DNA from: Balneolaceae bacterium
GTDB taxonomy: Bacteria; Bacteroidota; Rhodothermia; Balneolales; Balneolaceae
Assembly (NCBI GenBank): GCA_034521495.1
Contig: JAXHMK010000010.1
Span: 62,001 to 126,000 of the forward strand
Direction: 5' to 3'
Length of the DNA: 64,000 nucleotides
This document shows, one piece after another, positions 9,069 to 18,663 of the stretch. The translations under genes and the position numbers were made by a program. The notes under the pieces are model-generated. The model saw nothing but the letters and a program-made list of their open reading frames with translations, was not told the origin of the DNA and ran no database searches. How positions within the stretch are numbered: position 1 is the first letter of the stretch; each line of letters starts with the position of its first letter.

Positions 9069-12000
9069 GTGTTTGATTTACGTCGTTTTTCTCAAATAAT
9101 GTTGGTGGCAGCTATCGTTTTCTGTTGTAATGCTAATATGCATGCACAAGAGATTAACGAACCGGCCGCAACGGACTCACTGCAGGACAGTGTTGATACG
9201 GAAGCTCTGCGGAAGGCTTTTCCAACGAAGTATGGCAATTTTGCAGCCAGGCCATTCCTGCGGCCTATTCCCGCCATCTACTTTATAACGTTGCCGAAAG
9301 AACAAGTTTATGTTGAACGGCGGGATGACGGTACGTTTTATACTGAAACCAGGATTGGAGATCTGCGTTCGGGAGTTCCTACTCTCCTCTCAGCAAAAGA
9401 GTACTATAATCTTCACGAAGATTATGCAAAGGAGGAGAATTGGAAGATGCTTATACGAGAAAACCGCCAGAGAGAAGGCACCGGAGGTGGATTGCTCGAT
9501 TTCAGTCTTGATATTCCGGGTGGACAGGAGTCTGCATTTACTACGATCTTTGGAGCTCCGGAAGTGAATTTGCGGGTGAACGGTGTGGCGCAGATGAATG
9601 TGGGGGCATCGGTTCAAAAATCGGAAGATCCCTCGCTTCCGCCTGATCAGCAAACGCGGGTTGATCCTACATTCGATCAAAATTTGCAGTTAAATATCCA
9701 GGGAACCATTGGCGATAAACTGACCATCCAAACCGACTGGGATACGGAGAGAACTCTCGACTATCAAAATACACTCAATATTGTTTACGAGGGATATGAG
9801 GATGAGATCATCAAAAGTATTGAGATGGGTAATGTGTCACTGAACACAGGAAACTCCCTGATTCGGGGAAGTGGTGCTTTGTTTGGAATTAAATCGGTGG
9901 CTGAACTCGGTTCATTGCGTTTGACATCGGTCGTTTCTCAGCAGGATGGCGAGAGTAATGTGGAGACAATCAGCGGTGGCTCCCAGGAACGACAGATTGA
10001 AATTCGACCTGCCGGTTATAGTGACGATCAGCATTTCTTTCTGGATTTTTATACACGGCAGGAGTTTGAAACGAGTATGGCAAACCCTCAGCAGCTCTCC
10101 CAGACTCTTCAAATAGCCGATGTGGAGGTATGGGTTCTTCGTGAGAATATCCAGGCAGAGGAGGGGGCGAAACTGGCTGTAGCCCTGGCCGAAATAGGTG
10201 TAAATCAACAGCCGGATGGTTCCTATGCCCCTCCAAACAATCAAACGGATTCATTTCCAGAACAACTGCTTGATCAATACCGCGATCCTCAAACAGGAAT
10301 ATCGGCTTCGGAGTTGAACATTGAAGATTCCAGAAATTTTGAAGAGGGATATTTTACACCGCTTCAGGAGGGAGTCGACTATACCATTAACAAAATCAGC
10401 GGGTATATTTCGCTGAACAGGGCGCTGGGATCGAGGGAGGTGCTTGCCATTGCTTTTAACTACCGGGGGGCTAATAACGAAATTGTGGAGGTTGGAGAGA
10501 TTAACACAGGGGGTGGTGACCGGATTTTTCTGAAAATGCTTCGACCCAAAAATGTCTCTACGGATAACACGCTCTTTCCGCTGACGATGCGAAATATCTA
10601 TTCACTGGGAGTAAGTAATATTACACGGGAGTCTCTTGAACTGGAGTTGCAGTACACAGAAGATAACGTTGCTTCAAACAGGCTGCCCAACAGGGGATCG
10701 ACCCTGCTTCAGGACCTGGGGCTGGACCGTGTAGATTCTCAGGGTGCACTTGAACCGGATAACCAGATTGATATCGGAACCGGCACACTCGATCCACAAA
10801 ACGGCCAGATTATCTTTCCATACCTGGAGCCTTTTGGTGATCGAATAGAGCAGGTTTTACAGGATTCACCCGCGTCACAGGAAGATGTTGAACGTCTCGC
10901 CTATAACGAGCTTTATACAGAACGACAGAGAAATGCGGCTCAGAGTTCAAAAAATAGCTTTTACCTGTTTAGTGGTACCTCTCGTGGAGGTGTACAGGAG
11001 AATTTTAATCTTGGAATTGCCCTGGTTGAGGGAAGCGTTCGGGTATATGCCAATGGAACACAGCTGCAGGAGAATGTAGATTACCAGGTGGATTACTCTT
11101 TTGGAAGTATCACTATTTTGAATGAGCGGTACACTGCCCCCGGCCAGGATATAAGGATTGAATATGAAAATCAGTCGCTTACCTCGATCGAGCAAAAAAC
11201 ATTTACCGGATTTCGTGCTGAGTACGGCTTCACAGATAACATTACGATGGGAGGGACCTATTTTCGGTTCAGTGAACGGCCGCTGGATGATAAAATTCGT
11301 TTGGGAGATGAACCGATCAATAATGCTGTGATCGGATTGGATGCAAATGCCGAATTCGATGCACCATTTTTAACTCGTTTTTTAGATAATCTGCCGATAC
11401 TTCAAACCCGGGAATCATCGGAAATTGCATTTAGTGGTGAATTCGCTCAGCTTCGGCCCGGTGTTGCAGAAACCCGGGCTGTAAGTCAGGCTATACGGAA
11501 TAACGAACTTTTTAACGATGAAGAGAATGGGTTGGCTTTTATTGATGATTTTGAAGGATCTAATATCAAAATAAGCTTGCTGAATGCAACACGCTGGAAC
11601 CTTGCTACAGCTCCTGCAGCTGTTCCGGGATATGATGCTGATATTCCTTTTTTTGAGGAGGATGACTTTCCCGGAATGCCTGTTGCAAATACGCAAGCGC
11701 GTTTGGAGCGGTCTGATCTGCGATCTCAGTTTGCCTGGTACACCATACCCCGAAATATTTCGTCAATTTTAGATGGAGTTGAGTTTACTGCAGAGTCTGA
11801 ACCGGTTGAAGTAACAGACGTTTTCCCCGGCCGGGAGACGCAGAATCCACAGGAAGAGATCATCAATACACTGGATGTATATTACAATCCAACCAACAGG
11901 GGGCCATATAATTACAATGAAAATCTAAAAAATCTTTTAGAAGATGAGCCCGAAAAAACATGGGGTGGAATGACAGCGGTGATACCGTCCGGTCAGGAGG

Positions 12001-15000
12001 ATTTTTCCCAAAACAATATAGAGTTTTTAGAGTTTTGGGTTCAGCCGGTACTGCCCGACGGACAGATGCAGGGAGGGGCTGCCATTGAGGATTATGATGG
12101 AAAAATGTATATCGATATTGGGTTAGTGACCGAAGATGTAGTACCCAATACAAAATTAAATACTGAGGATGGCTTGGCACTCAATCCTGAAACTTTGATT
12201 TTGGATAATCCGGCGAATGCACGCTCGGCCATTCCTGCCAATCCGCCGCCGCCTGAAGGTCAGTTTTCGAATGCTAATCGTGAACTTGAGGATGTGGGGC
12301 TGGACGGGATGCCCAACAGAGACGGAGCGAATAATTTCGATGAACAGACAATTTTCGGAGATTTTGTTGATAAGATGCGGGAGCAGTTCGGATCAAACAG
12401 CCCGGAATTCCGCGAAATTGTCTCAGATCCGTCTAATGATGATTACCTGTTTTATGGCCAGGAAGCCGTTCAGGATCTGCCGCTACATGAGCGTTTTCAT
12501 CGCCTCTTGGGTTACTATGATGGAAATACCCCGATTGATCAGGATGACAAACGAGCCATCACGAACAGACCTGACACCGAGGGTTTGGTAAATCCGTCTA
12601 CGGTTTCATTAACGAATGCTTATTTTCAATATGAAGTTGAACTGAATCCCGCCGATCAATCTAACCTGGAGATTGGAAGTCCCGGTACATTTATTACCGA
12701 CCGGGTGCCCGGTTCCCGGCAACAAGATCGATGGTACCAGGTTCGCATCCCTCTGAGTGAGTTCAAACGAAAAATCGGGGATATCAATGATTTTCAGAAC
12801 ATCACCTATATTCGAATCTGGATGTCTGGTTATGAAAAACCGTTCACAATGCGTTTTGCAACGCTTGAATTTGTGGGGAGCCAGTGGAGGCAGGATGAGG
12901 ACATAAATCAACAAAGCGACCCTGCCGCAGAGATGAGGATCAGTTCTTTGAACATTGAAGAGAACTCCAATCGCCGGCCGGTTCCTTATCGTCAGCCTGA
13001 AGGGGCTATTCGTGCAGAAAATCGGGCATCGCAGTTACAATCACTCCAAAATGAACAGTCTATTGTCATGGACGTCAATAACTTAAGTCCCGGTTCAATT
13101 CAATTGATTCGGCGTGTGTATCCCGGCGGGCTTGATCTGCTGAACTACTCGAATATGCGAATGTTTGTCCATGGCGAAGGCTACGAAAACAGGGAGGATG
13201 CCGAACTGGTGATGCGCTTCGGAAACGATCTGGAAAATAACTACTACGAGTATCGGCAGCCGGTTACACCCTCAAATCCGAATTTTCCTTACCAACCCTT
13301 TGAACCGGGTGATAATGCCCAACTGGCAGAGGAGGCTGAGCAGGTTTGGCTGTATGAAGAGAACAGTATGAATATTGTGCTCACCGCTTTCAATCAATTG
13401 AAGCAGTTACGTGACCAGGAGCAGGGAAGATCATTTTCAGAGGTTTATGAACGCTCTGATATTCTTGAGAATGCTGCACCCGGAGCGGTTGTAGCGATTA
13501 AAGGAAATCCTTCGTTGGGCCGTGTTACGGAGATAGGAATGGGTATCAGGAATCCATTTGATCCCTCGAATCCCTCCGGGAATGGAACTCCCGTTTTAGA
13601 TGCCGAAATGTGGCTGAATGAATTACGGGTATCTGGGTTCGATAACGAAAAAGGGTGGGCAGCCAATGCAAAATCAACGATTAAGTTGGCCGATTTTGCT
13701 ACGGTAAATGCAAATGTCACCCGGCAGACACAGGGGTTTGGTTCTCTCGATTCAAGACTTGGCCAACGGAGAGTGAGTAACGAATTTGCTTATGATGTGA
13801 ACACTTCGGTTAACCTGGACAGCTTTATCCCGGAACGATTCGGGTGGAGTATTCCTGTAAATTTATCGACCCGGCGCTCGTCATCAATCCCCAAGTATCT
13901 GCCCAACCAGGGGGATATTCGATTTTCTGATTTTAAGGATGCGGTAAATGCCAGGGTAGATATTGATGCAAGTCAAAAAGATCGGTTGATTGACCAGCAA
14001 GAAAGAGAGATTGAAACATTTAATGAAAGCTATGCCGTTAACTTTTCAAATGTTTCAAAAACCAACTCGCAGAGTGAATTCGGCCGGCTTCTGTTGGATA
14101 ATACAACACTAAATTATGTGTACAATACAACCGACAGCCGAAATCCCCAATACCGGTTCCAGGATAACTGGAACTTTAACGGTTCACTCCGTTATTCGCT
14201 GACATTACGAAATGTAAATTTTTTGAGGCCTTTTAACTTCTTTGAGGAACTGCCGCTGCTGAATGTGTTATCAGGTTTGAGGCTGGGATATATGCCAACG
14301 AATGTTACCGCTTCAATTGGTACCGAGCGCACTTATGAAGAGCGCAAGAGACGGGTTTTTGCGAATGAGGTGGAGCAGCCTCTTCAGCAGACTCACAATT
14401 TCAATTACAGTACGTTGGCGGGGTTTGGATATAATCTTACCCGGTCTATCTCTACTTCATTTCAGTCTCAAACCGTTTACGATTTGACACGGGTGGCAAC
14501 AGAAGATGCTGAACTTGCAGGAATTGACAGTACAGCTTTTAAGCCTCTGCAATCGATGGAGGTTTATGGTGATTTGATTACGGGTGATAAATCGGCTCGG
14601 AGAAATAGCTATAACGAAAATTATACGGCAAGCTGGCAGCCCCGATTTAACCAGGTTGAGTTCCTGGACTGGTTATCGTATAACAGCCGCTATTCTGGTG
14701 GATTTCGATGGGAAAATTCACCTTTTGGGTCTGATTTGGGAGCAAGGGTATCTAATAATTTTCGGCTTGATAACACATTGCGAATCGACTCAGAAAATCT
14801 TCTGAACCGATTACCTTTCTATCAAAATGCAGTGGAGGCAAATGATGAAGGAAGTGATCTCCGAAGAAATGAAAGCAGTGAAGCCGACACTACAACTTTT
14901 AGTGTAGGAGAACAGTTTATTTACTACGGCCGTAAAGCAGCGTTGGCGGTGTTTAGTTTGGAGTCTATAGATGTTAACTACAATAACTCAAAGGCATCTG

Positions 15001-16286
15001 CCCAAAGTGGTTACAACGGTTCCTCACAATTTTTCGATATGTTTGGAAGTGAATCAATCGCCCCTGCATTCGGGTACCGGTTGGGAATTTTTGAAAGTAT
15101 TGGGCAAGGTGACCTGATTTCGAATCCAAACGGAACTTCTACAATTCAGCTGCCGTCTTCAAATACGTATACTGATAATATTACGCTTACAGCCCGCCTT
15201 ACACCGTTTGAGAATGTCTCTGTAGATCTGAACTGGCAAACGCAGTGGGACCGGCGCAAATCGGAGTCTTTATCGCTGAACCCACAGAATGAATTTTCAT
15301 CTGTATTAAGCGGGTCGGGTAATATATCATCCAGTGTTTGGGCGTTTGGCCCGGGTTATGAGGCGCTATTCCGAAGTCAGCTGCAAACTGCTTTTGATGG
15401 AATGAGCGAATCGGAAAACATAATCAGTGACCCGGAGAGCGGAAATAATACACTTCTGAACCCGGTAGATCTTCAGCGGGATTTTCGGTCGGCTTATATG
15501 GGTAGCAACAAAACGATTGGAGATAAAAATTTTACGGCATTTCCGCTTCCGAACTGGAGAATAAACTGGACCGGAATTGAGAACTGGATTCCGTTTATTG
15601 GTCGTGTGATGCAGCGGGCAACGATTACGCATTCTTATGAAGGACTTTACAGAATAGGCTGGAATTTGAATAACAATCCTGGTGAGATAATTACCCGACG
15701 GGTGGGTGTTTACAGGGTTGAGGATGAAAGACCCGAATTTGAACCGGCTTCCGTGAATATTGAAAAACGTTTTTCACCGCTCATTCAACTGAATATAACC
15801 TGGGATAATGGCCTGAGAAGTCAGCTTGGGTATGAAACGAGCAATATCACAAGTTTGTCGCTGGCAAACACCCAGATTATTGAGCGGATATCCAAGGGTT
15901 TGAGAGTTTCCCTGGCCTATACTATTCGTAATTTCAGAATTCCCTTTATTCGGCGAACAGCCAGTAATGTAGATCTGACCTTCAATGGAAGCCTGATTGA
16001 AGATACGGAGCAGCGATTCCTGCTGGATGCAAATTTGGATGCAGCTCTGCAGGAGAGTGCCGGTACGATTGATCGTGATCCTAACGCCTACTCGTTCACG
16101 CCCGGTGCTATTAATGGTCAATCAAGGATTAATGCCAGTATGGTTGTAGGATATCGTTTCTCCAATACCATTCAGGCAAATTTTGAATATGCCTTCAGCC
16201 AGGTTCTCCCGAAATCAACCCGAACCTTCAAGCGAACCACGCATGATATCCGGTTTAGTATTCGAATAAATATTCGGTCTACTTAA
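9069..16286 (+). CDS. sprA: SprA, outer-membrane translocon of the type IX secretion system
   Basis: A 2405-residue protein of the SprA/Sov family, the giant beta-barrel pore through which type IX cargo leaves the cell. The GTG at 9069 gives an arginine-containing signal peptide whose hydrophobic stretch (MLVAAIVFCC) ends near an HAQ cleavage site; an ATG at 9099 would keep only the core. SprA-type motifs recur, including YEDEIIKSIEMGNVSLNTG, IDDFEGSNIKISLL and ELRVSGFDNEKGWAANA. The C-terminal half is rich in alternating beta strands and ends in a strand finishing RINIRST. Length is typical. No other type IX genes are in the window; a terminator follows the stop. Confidence 0.95.
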   Translation: MFDLRRFSQIMLVAAIVFCCNANMHAQEINEPAATDSLQDSVDTEALRKAFPTKYGNFAARPFLRPIPAIYFITLPKEQVYVERRDDGTFYTETRIGDLRSGVPTLLSAKEYYNLHEDYAKEENWKMLIRENRQREGTGGGLLDFSLDIPGGQESAFTTIFGAPEVNLRVNGVAQMNVGASVQKSEDPSLPPDQQTRVDPTFDQNLQLNIQGTIGDKLTIQTDWDTERTLDYQNTLNIVYEGYEDEIIKSIEMGNVSLNTGNSLIRGSGALFGIKSVAELGSLRLTSVVSQQDGESNVETISGGSQERQIEIRPAGYSDDQHFFLDFYTRQEFETSMANPQQLSQTLQIADVEVWVLRENIQAEEGAKLAVALAEIGVNQQPDGSYAPPNNQTDSFPEQLLDQYRDPQTGISASELNIEDSRNFEEGYFTPLQEGVDYTINKISGYISLNRALGSREVLAIAFNYRGANNEIVEVGEINTGGGDRIFLKMLRPKNVSTDNTLFPLTMRNIYSLGVSNITRESLELELQYTEDNVASNRLPNRGSTLLQDLGLDRVDSQGALEPDNQIDIGTGTLDPQNGQIIFPYLEPFGDRIEQVLQDSPASQEDVERLAYNELYTERQRNAAQSSKNSFYLFSGTSRGGVQENFNLGIALVEGSVRVYANGTQLQENVDYQVDYSFGSITILNERYTAPGQDIRIEYENQSLTSIEQKTFTGFRAEYGFTDNITMGGTYFRFSERPLDDKIRLGDEPINNAVIGLDANAEFDAPFLTRFLDNLPILQTRESSEIAFSGEFAQLRPGVAETRAVSQAIRNNELFNDEENGLAFIDDFEGSNIKISLLNATRWNLATAPAAVPGYDADIPFFEEDDFPGMPVANTQARLERSDLRSQFAWYTIPRNISSILDGVEFTAESEPVEVTDVFPGRETQNPQEEIINTLDVYYNPTNRGPYNYNENLKNLLEDEPEKTWGGMTAVIPSGQEDFSQNNIEFLEFWVQPVLPDGQMQGGAAIEDYDGKMYIDIGLVTEDVVPNTKLNTEDGLALNPETLILDNPANARSAIPANPPPPEGQFSNANRELEDVGLDGMPNRDGANNFDEQTIFGDFVDKMREQFGSNSPEFREIVSDPSNDDYLFYGQEAVQDLPLHERFHRLLGYYDGNTPIDQDDKRAITNRPDTEGLVNPSTVSLTNAYFQYEVELNPADQSNLEIGSPGTFITDRVPGSRQQDRWYQVRIPLSEFKRKIGDINDFQNITYIRIWMSGYEKPFTMRFATLEFVGSQWRQDEDINQQSDPAAEMRISSLNIEENSNRRPVPYRQPEGAIRAENRASQLQSLQNEQSIVMDVNNLSPGSIQLIRRVYPGGLDLLNYSNMRMFVHGEGYENREDAELVMRFGNDLENNYYEYRQPVTPSNPNFPYQPFEPGDNAQLAEEAEQVWLYEENSMNIVLTAFNQLKQLRDQEQGRSFSEVYERSDILENAAPGAVVAIKGNPSLGRVTEIGMGIRNPFDPSNPSGNGTPVLDAEMWLNELRVSGFDNEKGWAANAKSTIKLADFATVNANVTRQTQGFGSLDSRLGQRRVSNEFAYDVNTSVNLDSFIPERFGWSIPVNLSTRRSSSIPKYLPNQGDIRFSDFKDAVNARVDIDASQKDRLIDQQEREIETFNESYAVNFSNVSKTNSQSEFGRLLLDNTTLNYVYNTTDSRNPQYRFQDNWNFNGSLRYSLTLRNVNFLRPFNFFEELPLLNVLSGLRLGYMPTNVTASIGTERTYEERKRRVFANEVEQPLQQTHNFNYSTLAGFGYNLTRSISTSFQSQTVYDLTRVATEDAELAGIDSTAFKPLQSMEVYGDLITGDKSARRNSYNENYTASWQPRFNQVEFLDWLSYNSRYSGGFRWENSPFGSDLGARVSNNFRLDNTLRIDSENLLNRLPFYQNAVEANDEGSDLRRNESSEADTTTFSVGEQFIYYGRKAALAVFSLESIDVNYNNSKASAQSGYNGSSQFFDMFGSESIAPAFGYRLGIFESIGQGDLISNPNGTSTIQLPSSNTYTDNITLTARLTPFENVSVDLNWQTQWDRRKSESLSLNPQNEFSSVLSGSGNISSSVWAFGPGYEALFRSQLQTAFDGMSESENIISDPESGNNTLLNPVDLQRDFRSAYMGSNKTIGDKNFTAFPLPNWRINWTGIENWIPFIGRVMQRATITHSYEGLYRIGWNLNNNPGEIITRRVGVYRVEDERPEFEPASVNIEKRFSPLIQLNITWDNGLRSQLGYETSNITSLSLANTQIIERISKGLRVSLAYTIRNFRIPFIRRTASNVDLTFNGSLIEDTEQRFLLDANLDAALQESAGTIDRDPNAYSFTPGAINGQSRINASMVVGYRFSNTIQANFEYAFSQVLPKSTRTFKRTTHDIRFSIRINIRST

Positions 16287-16290
16287 AAGC

Positions 16291-16326
16291 ATCGGCTGCC
16301 AAATTCTCTTTGGCTGCCGATTTTTT
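16291..16326 (+). terminator. Rho-independent terminator after sprA
   Basis: An ATCGG stem base and CCAAA/TTTGG stem top pair around a short loop, with an internal CTG/CTG bulge, followed by six T residues. It begins 5 bases after the sprA stop codon. Confidence 0.75.
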
Positions 16327-16942
16327 GATGTGGGCGGCGAATTCGGCAGGTGAAAAAAGCAATCAGTGATGGCGCAAGCGTCCTCGCTTGTGTCCATATT
16401 ACAGGGTACGAGCGAGTCAACTACGCCAAAGGCTTCGTTGACCATGGACGCTCGCGCTATCTTTACTCCTCGTACCGAAGGTCCTCCTTCGGTACGCCGC
16501 TGTGGAAGCTCCGCTTCTATTCAGTTCTGCCGTGAATCCTTTCACGATTTCATCCATCACCCCTCGACCAGCAAGATTGCTTTTTCAAAGTTCAGCGCCT
16601 CGGGGTTTTATATATGCTTACGCGATACCCACGGCTACAAACAATTCGCGATGCCCACATCGCTTTTGTTTTTGCCGCGGGCTATTCATCTTTCACCCCT
16701 TTGGGGTGGGATTGCCCAGGTGCAATCAATTGTCTTCCATGCCATGGACTCGGCAGGCAAGGAAATGCGTCGGCTCGAATTCCCTTCGTCTGATGACTTT
16801 ATGGTTTGGGGCCTGAATTATTCGCCAGCCCAGAAAAAGCACTATGCAGGCGAACGATCTGCGTCAGGCGAATAATTTGGCAGGTGAGCCAAAGGCATCC
16901 CTCCGACGAAAAAGACAATCGTCAGCCGATTGTTCATCAACA
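16327..16942. repeat. Composite intergenic repeat region downstream of sprA
   Basis: About 600 bases, richer in GC than neighbouring genes, with no credible gene. At 16461-16520 there is a member of the GTNCCGAAGGTCCTCCTTCGG hairpin family followed by the small hairpin GAAGCTCCGCTTC. A palindrome CACCCCTTTGGGGTG lies near 16696-16710. The segment at about 16745-16890 is loosely similar, in opposite orientation, to 34750-34870. Open frames here differ in codon use from real genes and seem to be by-products of the repeats. Confidence 0.55.
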
Positions 16943-18169
16943 TTATTTCCCAAACGATAGCACCTTAACAGGATCGGTTTTGGCAGCGATTCGGGCGGGT
17001 AACCATGAGGCGAGGGCGCAAAGCAAGAGTGTAACAGCTCCAACAATAATAAAATCAAGGAGGTGAGGCTCTACCGGAGCATAGCTCATGTAGTAGTTTT
17101 CTTCAGAGAGAGGAATAATCTGATAGGTGACCTGGAGCCAATAAAAGAGTAATGAAATGCCAATTCCTGTTATGAGGCCCGAAACAGCTACAAAAATGCC
17201 CTCCAACAGGAAAATTTGACGAATAGCTCGGCTCTTGGCTCCAATCGTTTTAAGAATACCGACATCTTTTACCCGCTCAAGAACCATCATCAACACTGTG
17301 CCAATAAGATTGAAAGCTGCTACGATAACCATCACGCTTATTACAAGAGGGATGGTCTCTTCCTGGAGATCGATCCAGGCAAAGATATTTCTGTATCTCT
17401 GGTAAATGCTTTCGGTCACATATGGGAATTGCGTGGCATCCCGAATGTTACTGTAAATAGTTTCGATTTGATCCTGGCTGGATACGTTAATCTCCATAGA
17501 ACTGGCGTAATTCGAATCGTATCCAAAAAGCTGCCGAACCGGTTCGTTTGTGGTAAGCGCAAAATTATCGTCAAATCTTGCAATTCCGGTTTGATAAATC
17601 CCGGTCAGTGTAAACTGTTCAATTTCCGGTGTGTTAAATGGGGTTGGGAGTCCGTCAAGAGCAAAAACGGTGACTTTATCTCCAATGTTTGCATCAATTG
17701 TTCTGGCTAAATCCTGGCCGATTATTAGTCCTGGTAAACCACTATCCTGGATGGACAAATTGTAGCTGCCTTCCAGAACATAATCTCTCAGTTGTGTGAC
17801 ATCTCCCGATTCGGGCACTCCTTTGATCAGCGTTCCGCTCACCTCACCGGCGGATTGAATCATCACCTGACCCAAAACAACCGGTTGAACTTCTTCAACT
17901 CCTTCAAAATCAGACAGGTATGTTTGAAGAGTATCTGCCCGAAGAAGCGGGTCGTTCATGAAGGTGTTGACGGTGATATGAGGTGCAAAACCAACTATCT
18001 TCTCGTTGATGGTTGACTTGAATCCATGAACAATAGAGAGAGCAATCAGCAGCCCGGCAGAGCCAATAGCTACCCCGCCAATCGCCATGATCTTGATAAA
18101 GGAGAGAAACCGCGACTCACGCTTTTTACTCCAAAAATACTTACCGGCAATGTACCAGGTGAATTTCAT
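16943..18169 (-). CDS. LolC/LolE-type ABC transporter permease (FtsX superfamily)
   Basis: A 408-residue inner-membrane protein with the LolC/E layout: an N-terminal YIAGKYFWSKKRESRFLSFI motif, first membrane helix at about residues 28-48 (AIGGVAIGSAGLLIALSIV), a periplasmic MacB-like domain to about residue 270, then three helices including VISVMVIVAAFNLIGTVLMMV and the conserved MVLERVKDVGILKTIGAKSRAI cytoplasmic loop. It probably forms the permease that releases outer-membrane lipoproteins to LolA; the ATPase LolD is not nearby. lysS lies upstream on the same strand, separated by the four-helix-bundle cassette. Confidence 0.87.
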   Translation of the reverse strand: MKFTWYIAGKYFWSKKRESRFLSFIKIMAIGGVAIGSAGLLIALSIVHGFKSTINEKIVGFAPHITVNTFMNDPLLRADTLQTYLSDFEGVEEVQPVVLGQVMIQSAGEVSGTLIKGVPESGDVTQLRDYVLEGSYNLSIQDSGLPGLIIGQDLARTIDANIGDKVTVFALDGLPTPFNTPEIEQFTLTGIYQTGIARFDDNFALTTNEPVRQLFGYDSNYASSMEINVSSQDQIETIYSNIRDATQFPYVTESIYQRYRNIFAWIDLQEETIPLVISVMVIVAAFNLIGTVLMMVLERVKDVGILKTIGAKSRAIRQIFLLEGIFVAVSGLITGIGISLLFYWLQVTYQIIPLSEENYYMSYAPVEPHLLDFIIVGAVTLLLCALASWLPARIAAKTDPVKVLSFGK

Positions 18170-18175
18170 CCTCAG

Positions 18176-18203
18176 TTGCTGGTTACTTGTTACTGGTTTC
18201 TGG
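18176..18203 (+). repeat. Degenerate heptamer array, left flank of the four-helix-bundle cassette
   Basis: Four consecutive 7-base units read TTGCTGG, TTACTTG, TTACTGG, TTTCTGG. Their reverse complement belongs to the same family as the CCAGCAA units on the other side of the gene (18612-18663), so the two arrays are inverted relative to each other. The array starts 6 bases upstream of the permease start codon. Confidence 0.75.
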
Positions 18204-18208
18204 TGATT

Positions 18209-18571
18209 TTATTCCCAATTATTCTCAACGTATTGGATGAATTTGTTAATTCTCTTGCCAAGAACTATATACTTGTCGAGAAGTTCTGTGAGTGGATTTT
18301 TGGGATAGTGAATATCACTTATCATTCTGAGATGGTCGATAGTTTCATCACAGGAACTTTGGGAGTAGACTAAAAATTTAATGAATTCTTGTTTATACCT
18401 TCGTCTGCCAAATCCTTCAACGATATTATCTTTGATACTTTTACTCGATCTTCTGATCTGACTTCCCTGTTCATAAAGCTCATATTTTGGAAGTTTCAAG
18501 CTCATTTGATGAACTTCGAGGGCAAGCTGATAAGCCTCTTTGTATATGTCGAGATCTCTGTAACTTTTCAA
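18209..18571 (-). CDS. Four-helix-bundle protein of the 23S rRNA intervening-sequence (IVP/S23) family
   Basis: A 120-residue, all-helical protein with the family pattern: YRDLDIYKEAYQLALEVHQMS, then QIRRSSKSIKDNIVEGFGRR, then FLVYSQSSCDETIDHL, and a final helix from about residue 95. Relatives are encoded inside 23S rRNA intervening sequences or free in genomes; the free forms have no known function, though the fold resembles Avd of diversity-generating retroelements. It lies between lysS and the LolC/E-type permease on the same strand, flanked on both sides by inverted heptamer arrays that fill the whole gap. No reverse transcriptase or rRNA gene is nearby. Confidence 0.85.
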   Translation of the reverse strand: MKSYRDLDIYKEAYQLALEVHQMSLKLPKYELYEQGSQIRRSSKSIKDNIVEGFGRRRYKQEFIKFLVYSQSSCDETIDHLRMISDIHYPKNPLTELLDKYIVLGKRINKFIQYVENNWE

Positions 18572-18611
18572 TTATTTTAAGCGATTTTTTAATAGTACAT
18601 CGAAATATCTT

Positions 18612-18663
18612 ACCAGCAACCAGCAACCAGCAACCAGCAACCAGCAACCAGCAACCAGCAACC
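18612..18663 (+). repeat. Perfect (ACCAGCA)7 tandem heptamer array, right flank of the cassette
   Basis: Seven exact copies of ACCAGCA plus a three-base partial copy. The last base overlaps the first base of the complement of the lysS stop codon (18663-18665), so the array begins exactly where lysS ends. Because 7 is not a multiple of 3, copy changes would shift any reading frame crossing it, but it is noncoding. Confidence 0.95.

Noticed and set aside
16366-16875. Open frame of 169 codons downstream of sprA
   Set aside because: It runs through several intergenic repeats, shares the region with frames in other phases, has no domain-like pattern and lies after the sprA terminator. It is better explained as repeat DNA without stops.
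18612-18663. Heptamer arrays considered as CRISPR or iterons
   Set aside because: Units are only 7 bases with no spacers, no cas genes or replication genes nearby; simple tandem repeats explain them.
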